Positions 1-7,090 of a stretch of DNA of 10,138 nucleotides are shown piece by piece. Source of the DNA: JAQVSH01 sp964451605 (GTDB lineage: Bacteria > Bacteroidota > Bacteroidia > Bacteroidales > UBA4181). The notes beneath the pieces were generated by a model. The model was not told the origin of the DNA. It ran no database searches and was given only the letters and a program-made list of their open reading frames with translations. The translations under genes were made by a program, and so were the position numbers. Where the stretch lies: assembly GCA_964451605.1 (NCBI GenBank), contig CAYVJA010000072.1:1-10138 (forward strand), written 5' to 3'. How positions within the stretch are numbered: the stretch's first letter is position 1; each line of letters opens with the position of its first letter.

Positions 1-1628
1 CCTCCGCGGGTAGGATAAATATGGTATCCCGTGGCATGCAACATATCGGGAGTGAGGGTATAGGTCTCATCGTTTTCATCGAGCAGATTGAACGACAGAT
101 ACTTCGAGAGGGAGTCGAGCTGATTGGTGAAAGCGTTCTTATCCTTCCAGGAGATCTTCCAGGAGGTTCCGTCGGAGTCTTTCATACCGGGATCGAGGTA
201 CTCTTTAAATACGCCCAGCGGAGCAAAAGCCTCATTCTTACCCACAAAAAGCGTGGTTTTGTACCCCTTTCCAATCAGATAGTTGGAATTGCCCGAATAG
301 GCCAGCACCTTCAGCATAATCCCGTAATCCTTGTGCGACATAGGCACCTGAAACACGGTAGAGAAGGCCGAAGCCACGATAATATCCTGCAGCACATAGG
401 CATAGCCGTTGCTGGCTACAAAACGCTTTCCGGGATCCAATTCGATGGGAATCCAGAAACGGCTGGTGGGATTGGGATTGGTGGTAAGGGTATCGCCGGT
501 GGAGTTACGCACGCCGGCAAACATATCCGACTCATTTCTATCCTGCGCCAGGAAGTAGGTTTTACCCAAATATTCAGAAATCAGACGAGGCAGCGAGTCG
601 AGATCGTTATCGAAACCGTCAAGCACATCGCCCATAAATTCGGTAAACGCAGCACCCGGGGGAATGAGAATGGTAGTCTGGCCCCCTTCGTTGGTGAAGT
701 CGTAAAGCGAGTAGCGTTTGGTAAAGATAGAGTCGTTTACCTCTTTACCTTCTGTTTCGGTTGCGGTGGAAGAGTAAGAATAGGTGGTATAGTTCTGGAA
801 CATCTGCCAGAGCGCCAAGCCTTCGCGTTTCAGAATGGCCTCCAGATTTTCGCTGGGAGTTAATACCTTATTAATAGCATGAATGGCTCCATTCTTGGCG
901 GGGATATCGCGATACGTCTCTGTAGCCGTGTTGGCAAGCACCTGAGCAGCACCTACGTTAAAGTCGCCGGGAGCAGTACCGAACAGCACTTCGTACTGGT
1001 CGTTCAGCAGATATTTGTCAAGATACTTTTTGGTAAAGATCCGAACACGGGTGTTGTCGGGACGAACCCAGCGAACACGCTGCGAAGGAGAGTTCACATC
1101 AAGCTCCTGATACTTGGCCGGTTTGTAGCGGCTTACGTAACGATTGTTCTCGCGCGTACCAAAAGAGGCTTCCTCAAGGTTGGCCGGTGTATTAGAGATG
1201 GCACTCTTGAACGAATATTCAAAGTACATGTCGTACAGAATATGCGCATCCAGGAAATGGCTCAACGCCAAAGAGTCGGCCGGATCCGACATGTCGAAAT
1301 CATCGATCGAAGAGTACTCCTTAAAGTACTGACGATTGGCATCGGCAAAGAACTCGTCAATTGCATCGTTGGTTGGGACAAAAATGGTGTAGAGACCCGA
1401 ACGATTAATTGCACGCTGAAGAAGAGGAAGCTTGTCGATTGCCTTGGTGAATTCCGAAAATTCAGGACGGGCAGCAATTTGTTCGTAGAGCGCCCCTTCC
1501 AGATTGCTCGGATAATCATAGTACCCCTTAAAGTCTTCGGAACAACCCGACGAGACAAAAAGAAGCACAAGAAAAGCACACAACGACCGTAGCAAGCTCC
1601 TTGCCCTCAGATAAATAGTTTTTTTCAT
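1..1628 (-). CDS. Fasciclin (FAS1) repeat lipoprotein, partial (3' end beyond left edge)
   Basis: The reading frame is open on the minus strand from an ATG at 1628 to the window edge (542 whole codons, no stop). The N-terminus is a lipoprotein signal: basic MKKTIYLRAR, a hydrophobic stretch, then a lipobox ending in Cys29 followed by Ser-Glu-Asp. In Bacteroidota acidic residues after the cysteine favour surface exposure. FAS1 hallmarks are clear: an H1-type box at residues 79-94 (LYTIFVPTNDAIDEFF) and an H2-type box at 246-257 (NGAIHAINKVLT). A second, more divergent repeat has H1-like residues at 317-332 and an H2-like segment at 406-420. A third H1-like segment lies at about 453-475, so the protein probably has at least three repeats. 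FAS1 domains generally mediate adhesion or glycan/protein contact. From memory, such lipoproteins often sit beside SusC/SusD pairs, so the unseen genes to the left may be one; this is inference. The family call is firm, the ligand unknown. Confidence 0.9.
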   Translation of the reverse strand, partial: MKKTIYLRARSLLRSLCAFLVLLFVSSGCSEDFKGYYDYPSNLEGALYEQIAARPEFSEFTKAIDKLPLLQRAINRSGLYTIFVPTNDAIDEFFADANRQYFKEYSSIDDFDMSDPADSLALSHFLDAHILYDMYFEYSFKSAISNTPANLEEASFGTRENNRYVSRYKPAKYQELDVNSPSQRVRWVRPDNTRVRIFTKKYLDKYLLNDQYEVLFGTAPGDFNVGAAQVLANTATETYRDIPAKNGAIHAINKVLTPSENLEAILKREGLALWQMFQNYTTYSYSSTATETEGKEVNDSIFTKRYSLYDFTNEGGQTTILIPPGAAFTEFMGDVLDGFDNDLDSLPRLISEYLGKTYFLAQDRNESDMFAGVRNSTGDTLTTNPNPTSRFWIPIELDPGKRFVASNGYAYVLQDIIVASAFSTVFQVPMSHKDYGIMLKVLAYSGNSNYLIGKGYKTTLFVGKNEAFAPLGVFKEYLDPGMKDSDGTSWKISWKDKNAFTNQLDSLSKYLSFNLLDENDETYTLTPDMLHATGYHIYPTRG

Positions 1629-1722
1629 AGGTTGTGCATTAAATAGTTAATAATAACTGTTGATGAGAATTGGGAAACTTCAGAAATAGGTAATAAAAGG
1701 AGTATAGTTTCAGCTATCATCT

Positions 1723-1745
1723 GTAACAGAGAAGAATACTGTTAC
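1723..1745. promoter_or_regulatory. Inverted repeat GTAACAG-N9-CTGTTAC
   Basis: Perfect 7-bp arms at 1723-1729 and 1739-1745 flank a 9-base spacer, upstream of the fasciclin gene. The arms are GC-poor and no T tract follows on the minus strand, so a terminator is unlikely. It could be an operator for a dimeric regulator or a weak leader hairpin. The function is not known. Confidence 0.35.
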
Positions 1746-1840
1746 GAATCGGGAGGAGGAAGAGAGAGGGGCAGAGGCGCCCCGGAGGCTGAAACATACA
1801 GGTAACGCTGTTTCATAGGCATTTGGGTTTAGTAGTTAGT

Positions 1841-1861
1841 ATTGTTTAACAATCATTGATT
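1841..1861. promoter_or_regulatory. Two abutting palindromes, candidate operator
   Basis: ATTGTTTAACAAT (1841-1853) is a perfect 6+1+6 palindrome. It overlaps AATCATTGATT (1851-1861), a perfect 5+1+5 palindrome. Together they make a 21-bp dyad-rich block in the leader or promoter region of the fasciclin gene. The sequence shows the symmetry directly. A role as a repressor or activator site is inference. Confidence 0.4.
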
Positions 1862-1871
1862 CTTTTTAACA
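1845..1871. repeat. TTTAACA heptamer pair, 20 bp apart
   Basis: Exact copies of TTTAACA start at 1845 and 1865, two helical turns apart. The first lies inside the palindrome at 1841-1853. The same heptamer recurs as a second pair at 2088 and 2098. This may be a regulator binding motif, but it could also be a chance product of AT-rich composition. Confidence 0.35.
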
Positions 1872-1987
1872 TAAATAAAATCAACCATATAACTCCCTGA
1901 TATGAAGTCGACGGCCGATACGTGTCAGTAGCATCTATTGGGACGAAATTACAAACATTTCATCTATTTACAACCCTTTTCAATAAA

Positions 1988-1995
1988 CAAATATA
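1988..1995 (-). promoter_or_regulatory. Candidate -7 promoter box for the fasciclin gene
   Basis: Read on the minus strand the bases are TATATTTG, an exact match to the Bacteroidota sigma-A -7 consensus TAnnTTTG. No clear -33 TTG is seen at the expected distance. If it is used, transcription would start near 1980 and give an untranslated leader of about 350 bases containing the palindromes and both short ORFs. A second match, TAGTTTTG at 2139-2132 on the minus strand, is also possible. Confidence 0.3.
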
Positions 1996-2087
1996 TCCAT
2001 TTTCTCTTAAAAAAACAGGATAAATAGGATATTCTGCCAAAAGCGCAATTTTTTTTTACCCCTCAAATTTGCTCACCGGGGAAAAGA

Positions 2088-2104
2088 TTTAACAATTTTT
2101 AACA
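2088..2104. repeat. TTTAACA heptamer pair, 10 bp apart
   Basis: Exact copies of TTTAACA start at 2088 and 2098, one helical turn apart, about 100 bases upstream of the plus-strand promoter box. An AT-only inverted repeat (AATTTTT at 2094-2100 and AAAAATT at 2114-2120) overlaps them. With the pair at 1845/1865 this makes four copies in one intergenic region. Confidence 0.35.
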
Positions 2105-2199
2105 TTTATTTTGAAAAATTAGGGCGCCTCCCAAAACTATCCCAAGAAAGTTGAAGCATTGAGCTGCAAAATCTACCCGGAATGGGAAGAGAAAATCAC

Positions 2200-2207
2200 T
2201 ACCTTTG
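2200..2207 (+). promoter_or_regulatory. Candidate -7 promoter box for the five-gene plus-strand cluster
   Basis: TACCTTTG matches the Bacteroidota -7 consensus TAnnTTTG and is followed by an A-rich stretch leading to the ATG at 2222. A start site 5-8 bases downstream would give a leader of only about 6-10 bases. There is no Shine-Dalgarno box and no obvious -33 TTG. Its position so close to the ATG argues against the longer TTG-initiated reading frame from 2159, which would run through the promoter. Confidence 0.55.
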
Positions 2208-2221
2208 TAAAAAAAAACACT

Positions 2222-3097
2222 ATGACCTCTCGTTTCACACCCGCCGCGTTATGCCTTACCCTTCTGACCCTCTTTTTGGGGGCTTGCAGTAAAGACAACA
2301 ATGAGCCTGACCCCGATATTCCCCAACATGACTGGGTAGCCGTGGCGGGTGGCAGTTTCACGCTGGGTTGTACCTCATCGAACAGTTACCCGGTTGTCGA
2401 TGCCATGCCGGCACATCCGGTTACGGTGTCGAACTTCTACATAACCCGTACAGAGATTACAAACGAGCAATTTGCCCGTTTTCTTAACAGCTACGGTTCG
2501 GATCAGGTGAAAAGCGGCCCTTTCGAAGGAGAGAAACTGATTTACGAAACCGACATCAATTACGCCTGGGGCGTACGAATAGAAGAGGGGGTATGGGTAC
2601 CGGCTCCCGGAATGCAAAATTATCCTGTTGTATATGTCACCTGGTTCGGGGCAAATGAGTATTGCTCCTGGGCCGGTGGAAGGCTTCCCACCGAAGCCGA
2701 ATGGGAGTATGCTGCGCGGGGAGGCGCCCGAAAAGACAATTTCGAATACAGCGGCGATGGCTCACCGCGCGTTGTGGCCTGGTTTGCCCTCAACTCCGAA
2801 AGGAGAACCCGCGCCATCGGCGGACGGGAACCGAACGGACTGGGAATTCTGGATATGAGCGGGAATGTCGCTGAGTTCTGCTCCGACTGGTACAGCACCA
2901 ATACCTATGTAACCCAATACGAGCAATCACTTTCGGGAGCGGTCAGAAATCCGACAGGCCCCGAAACGGGCACCCTGAAGGTGGTACGGGGAGGCCACTG
3001 CAAGTCGGGCGAAAATATGATTACGGTTTACAACCGACAGAGTCTGGAACCCGCAGGTAACAACAACTATACCGGTTTCCGGATGGTAAAGAGATAG
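2222..3097 (+). CDS. SUMF1/FGE-fold lipoprotein, probably without formylglycine-generating activity
   Basis: This is a 291-residue exported lipoprotein. The hydrophobic signal ends in a lipobox (FLGAC) with Cys22 as the lipidated residue, followed by a polar, acidic linker. The SUMF1 (formylglycine-generating enzyme sulfatase) domain starts at about residue 43 (GGSFTLG). It carries the family signatures GRLPTEAEWEYAARGG at about 153-168, GILDMSGNVAEFCSDWY, and VVRGGHC near 257-260, and ends in GFRMVKR. Active formylglycine-generating enzymes carry two copper-binding cysteines five positions apart after the RGG motif. Here only Cys260 is seen, so sulfatase activation is unlikely. Many Bacteroidota lipoproteins of this fold, including GldJ and GldK, are structural or of unknown role. 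I chose the ATG at 2222 because it begins the signal peptide and lies just after a promoter box. The stop is 4 bases before the next gene, suggesting cotranscription. The partner or substrate is unknown. Confidence 0.88.
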   Translation: MTSRFTPAALCLTLLTLFLGACSKDNNEPDPDIPQHDWVAVAGGSFTLGCTSSNSYPVVDAMPAHPVTVSNFYITRTEITNEQFARFLNSYGSDQVKSGPFEGEKLIYETDINYAWGVRIEEGVWVPAPGMQNYPVVYVTWFGANEYCSWAGGRLPTEAEWEYAARGGARKDNFEYSGDGSPRVVAWFALNSERRTRAIGGREPNGLGILDMSGNVAEFCSDWYSTNTYVTQYEQSLSGAVRNPTGPETGTLKVVRGGHCKSGENMITVYNRQSLEPAGNNNYTGFRMVKR

Positions 3098-3101
3098 AGG
3101 T

Positions 3102-4574
3102 ATGAATTCCGGTTCGTTCTGGCAATTTATCTGCGCACGACAACAGCGACAGGAGTTCATTCTGGTATTCCTGGTTGCTTTGGCCGGCGGGCTGTTTGTT
3201 GGGTGGCAATACCCGCTGCCTGCCACCATGGCCGATTCGCACAACTATATTTCGGCAGCCATTGAAGACCGGTTCCAGATTTACCGTCCGTTTGGATACT
3301 CTTTTTTTCTGCAGGTGGTGCATCTACTTTCACCCCGGATCGGGATGATTTTTTTCATTCAGCATCTGCTCTATGCCCTGTCGCTGCTCTGGTTTATCCT
3401 AAGCTGTGCCTGGTTTTTCGGAAAACAAAACAGGGTGCTCTACCGACTCTTTCTTGCAGCTACGCTCATTACTCCGGTTTACTGGTATATGTCGGACAGC
3501 ATTATGAGCGACTCTCTCTATGCCTCGCTGAGTATTCTGTGGTTTACCTCAACGCTTTGGATTGCAAAGGGTAAAAGGATTGGGTTCTTTTCTCTCTTTC
3601 AGGCGTTTCTCCTTTTTGCCATGCTGCACACACGCTACATTGCCCTCTTTTACCCGGTTCTTTCGATAACCTTATTTTTATGGGTGCTGAAACTGAGAGC
3701 CTGGATTCCTGTGGCAACCACAGTGGCAGCACTTTGGCTCTTTCATGCCCAAACGGTTAATTCCATGACAAAAGAGGCCCGACTGGAACAGTTTTCGACG
3801 GGTTTTGCGGGATGGCAACTGGCCAACAATGCCCTTCATATCATTCCGCATGTCAAACCCGAAAAGCAACTCTTTACCAGTAAGAGGCTCAACTTTATTC
3901 ACGAGGTGGTCTCGAGACAGCGCGACACCATCAGCAGTCTGGCCGATGGGAAAGTGACTTCGGTCTTTATGTGGGATAACCGATTGCCTCTTAAACAGTA
4001 TATGTTTTATCTGAAGGAGGAGCGGGGCCTCCCCTATCTGATTGCCTGGATTCATGCGGGAAAAGATCTGGGTACATACGCCCGGGGTTTAATCAGCCAC
4101 TATCCGGTAGAGTATATCCGCTACTATCTGCTTCCAAACACATGGAACGCGCTGTGGGTACAACCCGGTATGGTGAGCAGATTCGAAGATCATCCCAAAC
4201 TCGACATACTGAACAAGTGGTTCGCCCCAACCATCGAGAAGGGAAGTTACCGGGCCAAGGGTGATTTCTTTGAACGGTTCGCCGGATGGCTCCGTCCCCT
4301 TTCGCTGGCCGGATGGGTACTGCTGGCAACATTGCTGGTGCGGAAATGGGTTTTCCGTCGCCGCAGGCCGTTATCCTCCGAAGTGCCGCAAGCGTGGTTT
4401 TGGTTCTCACTGGCCTTCACAATGGCCTATGTCGCGGCAGTGATATGGGCCTCCCCTATTGAGGTGCGTTACTTTCTGCCCCTGATTCCGGTAAAAGCAC
4501 TGTTACTCTATCTGCTTCTTTTACCGGGTGCCTCCGAAGCCGCCAAGGCTCCCAAAACAAAGAAGGCTTCCTAA
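3102..4574 (+). CDS. Polytopic membrane protein, GT-C glycosyltransferase-like
   Basis: This 490-residue integral membrane protein has about ten hydrophobic segments: one at 19-36, six closely spaced between about 80 and 216, and three near the C-terminus (about 398-478). A soluble stretch of roughly 170 residues separates the two blocks. The layout resembles the GT-C superfamily (ArnT/PMT-like enzymes that use lipid-linked sugars at the outer face of the inner membrane). After the first helix comes a loop with ADSHNYI (Asp45) and then YRPFGYSFFLQ (61-71), similar to the acidic first loop and following helix of that family. The MSDSIMSDS loop (130-138) and EVRYFLPL near the C-terminus are also typical. 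The C-terminus is lysine/alanine-rich and probably cytoplasmic. The gene starts 4 bases after the upstream lipoprotein gene, so coupled expression is likely. A lipid or protein glycosylation role is inference. An uncharacterised non-enzymatic membrane protein remains possible. Confidence 0.7.
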   Translation: MNSGSFWQFICARQQRQEFILVFLVALAGGLFVGWQYPLPATMADSHNYISAAIEDRFQIYRPFGYSFFLQVVHLLSPRIGMIFFIQHLLYALSLLWFILSCAWFFGKQNRVLYRLFLAATLITPVYWYMSDSIMSDSLYASLSILWFTSTLWIAKGKRIGFFSLFQAFLLFAMLHTRYIALFYPVLSITLFLWVLKLRAWIPVATTVAALWLFHAQTVNSMTKEARLEQFSTGFAGWQLANNALHIIPHVKPEKQLFTSKRLNFIHEVVSRQRDTISSLADGKVTSVFMWDNRLPLKQYMFYLKEERGLPYLIAWIHAGKDLGTYARGLISHYPVEYIRYYLLPNTWNALWVQPGMVSRFEDHPKLDILNKWFAPTIEKGSYRAKGDFFERFAGWLRPLSLAGWVLLATLLVRKWVFRRRRPLSSEVPQAWFWFSLAFTMAYVAAVIWASPIEVRYFLPLIPVKALLLYLLLLPGASEAAKAPKTKKAS

Positions 4575-4591
4575 CACCCGCAGCATCAGTC

Positions 4592-5251
4592 ATGCCATTC
4601 CTGATTACCCTTCTGTTTAGTCTCTTTGGGTTGTTAAGCGGAGTAGCTCAGCAAGCTAAGCCCGGGCCTTCGGTTCGTACCGAATACACCTCCGATCGGC
4701 TCTATCTTTCGGTCTGCTCGGTGCCGGTAGCCGCTCCCCCGGTCATTGTCACCCGGGTTACCGACGATTTGATAAGAGAGTTCACGCACAACCCCAATCA
4801 ACTGTTTGATTGGGCCTTCAAAGGACTGGGGCTGCAAGGCGAGGGAAAAGATTTGGTTATTCTTACCGTAAACCACTACAACTACAACACCCGTTCGGGT
4901 ATCTATGAAGGGAATTTCGACTTTACCTTCCCGAGGGTGATTGCCTTCCGTGACATCTCAATAACCGCTCTGATCGGCTCTACATCGGGCCCCGGACAAA
5001 ACAGCGAAGTAAGCCTCGAATTACAAAGCACCAACATGATAGTACGTAAAGCGGGAGGCATCCTCAGGGTGATTCCGCAACCAAAGGGGTGCCTTATGGT
5101 GTTGCAGGTTCACACGCGTTTTTCGTGGTTTATGGATCTGCTGGTTACCCCCCATAAATACAAGACCATCCTCGATTGGCGTATGGCAGCTTTCCTGGAG
5201 AATCTGCGGGCCGAAGCCGAAAAAAGGGCTAACACGGCTCCCAAATCATAA
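4592..5251 (+). CDS. Secreted protein of unknown family (possibly SRPBCC/START-like fold)
   Basis: I do not recognise this 219-residue protein. It begins with a hydrophobic signal peptide (MPFLITLLFSLFGLLSGVAQ) and a likely signal peptidase I site around residues 19-21. There is no lipobox, so it is probably periplasmic. The body is rich in predicted beta strands, including NHYNYNTRSGIYEGNF and the strand pair ILRVIPQPKG/CLMVLQVHTRF. It ends in a charged amphipathic helix (ILDWRMAAFLENLRAEAEKR). That order of strands, tryptophan-containing segment and long C-terminal helix recalls SRPBCC/START-like lipid-binding proteins, but this is a shape-based guess with low confidence. Cys42 and Cys168 are the only clear cysteines of the mature part. 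It starts 17 bases after the membrane protein gene and lies just before the cytochrome gene, so a role shared with these envelope proteins is plausible. Confidence 0.75.
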   Translation: MPFLITLLFSLFGLLSGVAQQAKPGPSVRTEYTSDRLYLSVCSVPVAAPPVIVTRVTDDLIREFTHNPNQLFDWAFKGLGLQGEGKDLVILTVNHYNYNTRSGIYEGNFDFTFPRVIAFRDISITALIGSTSGPGQNSEVSLELQSTNMIVRKAGGILRVIPQPKGCLMVLQVHTRFSWFMDLLVTPHKYKTILDWRMAAFLENLRAEAEKRANTAPKS

Positions 5252-5261
5252 ACCGAATGCC

Positions 5262-5269
5262 TACATTTG
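5262..5269 (+). promoter_or_regulatory. Candidate internal promoter (-7 box) before the cytochrome gene
   Basis: TACATTTG matches TAnnTTTG and lies 11 bases after the stop of the preceding gene and 42 bases before the ATG at 5311. A start site near 5275 would give a leader of about 35 bases. It lies inside the longer reading frame that could begin at ATG 5257, which supports 5311 as the real start. No convincing -33 TTG is seen. Confidence 0.45.
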
Positions 5270-5310
5270 TAAAGTTGCGTTCGCACAGAGCGCAGATACT
5301 GGGCCATTTC

Positions 5311-7086
5311 ATGTTCAAACCGATAGTCTGTTATTGCCTGCTCCCGGCAATCATTGCTTGCTTTCTATTGCCGGAACCCCTTGCCGGACAGTCGGCTCCG
5401 CGTTACATCTCCTCGATGGCCGTGGGGCCGGAAGGAACGCTTGTACTGCTTTCGGAAGGCGATTCGCTAGTTAGGATGATTGCACCCGACACGGGAAAAA
5501 CAGGGTTCTATTGGAGGTTTAATCAACAGCCCGGCGGCCTCTTTGTCCGTTCCGACAGCCTTTGGGTTACTTCGGGAAATGTGAAAGGCAGGCTCAGTTT
5601 ACTGCTGGCCGGCAACCCCGGGCCCATCTACGAAACTGAAACAGGATACAGTCCCAATTCGCCGATAGTCGACAGTAAGGGGCAATGGGTTTACGTCTGT
5701 TGCCGTTTCATCAACCGGGTGGAGCGATTCGATGCGGCTACCGGAAAGGAATCCGGTTCGGTCGAGGTGCTTCGCGAACCGGTGGCAGCTGCCCTGTCTC
5801 CAAATGACAGCTGGCTCTTTGTGGCCAACTTCCTGCCCGACGGAAGGGCCGACAGCCAAATCGTTTCGGCACAGGTTTCGGTTATCGATCTGAAGAATTT
5901 TCAGAAATGGGGCGACATTTCCCTTCCCAATGGAAGCAATGCGCTTAGGCACATGCAGTTGAGTCCGGACGGGAAGTACCTTTATGTGACCCACAATCTG
6001 GGCAGGTTTCAGGTACCCACCTCTCAACTCCATCAAGGCTGGATGAACACCAGTGCGCTCAGTGTGATTGATGTGGAGCAAAAACGCTATGTGGGAACCC
6101 TCTTACTTGACGAACCCTCCAGAGGTGCTGCCGGAAGCTGGGGAATCGCGGCCGACTCCGACTGGCTGGTGGTTGCTCACTCAGGGACACACGACATCAG
6201 CATTATCGATCACAAGGCAATGATTTCGCGCTTTGAAGCCTACGAATCGAAAGAGAATCTGGCCTACGATCTTCATTTTCTCTACGGTATCAGAAGACGG
6301 GTACCCATCTATGGCAACGGACCGAGAGCCATCTGCTTTAACGGAGGTGAGATTCAGACAGTCACTTACTTCTCCGACACCTTGAACCGGATAGATCCAA
6401 AGAGTGCCAGAGTACATTATGTAGCCCTGAATCCTGCCCGGAAAGAGAATGCTGTGCAAAAGGGAAGAAGAATCTATAATGATGCCTCCTACTGCTTACA
6501 GAACTGGCAATCATGCAACGGATGCCATCCCGGTGAAGGAAGGACCGATGGCATGAACTGGGATTTGATGAACGATGGGATCGGCAATCCTAAAAATTGC
6601 AAAAGCCTGCTGTTGTCGCATGTCACGCCGCCCAATATGATTAGCGGCATTCGGGCTAATGCCGAGATGGCAGTGAAGGCAGGCTTTTCTTACATCCAGT
6701 TCATGGAGGTTCCCGATTCCATTGCCGGATTTGTCGACGAATACCTGAAAAATTTACAACCCCTTCCAAGCCCCCGGTTGATTAAGGGTAAACTCTCTCC
6801 CCTTGCACGCCGCGGACAAACGCTCTTCAACAAACTGGGATGTGCAGAGTGCCATTCCGGGCCCCTCTATACCGACCTTCAGATGCATCGCATCGGGCCC
6901 GATCTGGAATTTGAAAAAGGATGGGACACCCCTACCCTGATTGAGGTCTGGCGAACAGCCCCCTATCTGTTCGATGGCCGTGCGGCAACCCTGGAAGAGC
7001 TCATCTCGGTGCACCGGCACGGAATTACCGGAAAGTTGAGCCGAAAAGAGACAGAGGCACTCTCTGAATTTGTAAAATCGCTATAA
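5311..7086 (+). CDS. Secreted beta-propeller / di-heme cytochrome c peroxidase-like fusion
   Basis: This 591-residue exported protein has two parts. From about residue 30 to 370 it carries YVTN/WD-like propeller blades, recognised by SPNDSWLFVANF, SPDGKYLYVTHN and DWLVVAHSGTHDISIID. The C-terminal part holds two heme c sites, CNGCH (Cys402, Cys405, His406) and CAECH (Cys511, Cys514, His515). It then has TPTLIEVWRTAPYLFDGRAATLEEL, the signature of the cytochrome c peroxidase/MauG family. Such proteins reduce peroxide or carry out peroxide-dependent oxidation of a partner in the periplasm. The propeller probably binds that partner; this part is inference. I chose ATG 5311 over 5257 because MFKPIVCYCLLPAIIACFLL is a proper signal peptide start and a promoter-like box precedes it. 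The frame from 5257 would add 18 mostly polar residues. The stop is 4 bases before the chorismatase-like gene, so the two are very likely cotranscribed. Confidence 0.9.
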   Translation: MFKPIVCYCLLPAIIACFLLPEPLAGQSAPRYISSMAVGPEGTLVLLSEGDSLVRMIAPDTGKTGFYWRFNQQPGGLFVRSDSLWVTSGNVKGRLSLLLAGNPGPIYETETGYSPNSPIVDSKGQWVYVCCRFINRVERFDAATGKESGSVEVLREPVAAALSPNDSWLFVANFLPDGRADSQIVSAQVSVIDLKNFQKWGDISLPNGSNALRHMQLSPDGKYLYVTHNLGRFQVPTSQLHQGWMNTSALSVIDVEQKRYVGTLLLDEPSRGAAGSWGIAADSDWLVVAHSGTHDISIIDHKAMISRFEAYESKENLAYDLHFLYGIRRRVPIYGNGPRAICFNGGEIQTVTYFSDTLNRIDPKSARVHYVALNPARKENAVQKGRRIYNDASYCLQNWQSCNGCHPGEGRTDGMNWDLMNDGIGNPKNCKSLLLSHVTPPNMISGIRANAEMAVKAGFSYIQFMEVPDSIAGFVDEYLKNLQPLPSPRLIKGKLSPLARRGQTLFNKLGCAECHSGPLYTDLQMHRIGPDLEFEKGWDTPTLIEVWRTAPYLFDGRAATLEELISVHRHGITGKLSRKETEALSEFVKSL

Positions 7087-7090
7087 AGTC

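Larger units (their letters stand above)
1629..2221. other. AT-rich divergent intergenic region
   Basis: There is no ORF of convincing length in these 593 bases, which separate two divergently transcribed lipoprotein genes. The part from about 1860 to 2130 is markedly more AT-rich than the flanking genes, with A and T runs at about 2009-2015 and 2048-2057. It holds a promoter-like box for each direction, the TTTAACA heptamers, two palindromes and one inverted repeat, each listed separately. On the minus strand two short ORFs precede the fasciclin start: 26 codons at 1822-1742 and 31 codons at 1720-1625. The latter ends with its TGA overlapping the fasciclin ATG. I cannot show that either is translated. 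Confidence 0.8.

Noticed and set aside
21..1592. Long plus-strand ORFs (280 and 237 codons) opposite the fasciclin gene
   Set aside because: Their sequences lack domains and signal features, while the minus strand carries a continuous frame with lipobox and FAS1 motifs. They are shadows.
2054..2085. CCCC/GGGG pairing near 2059 and 2078 as a terminator-like hairpin
   Set aside because: The arms are only four bases with a long AT-rich loop, and no gene ends upstream on either strand.
2159..2221. N-terminal extension of the SUMF1 lipoprotein from TTG 2159
   Set aside because: It would put 21 charged residues before the signal peptide and run through the promoter-like box at 2200-2207.
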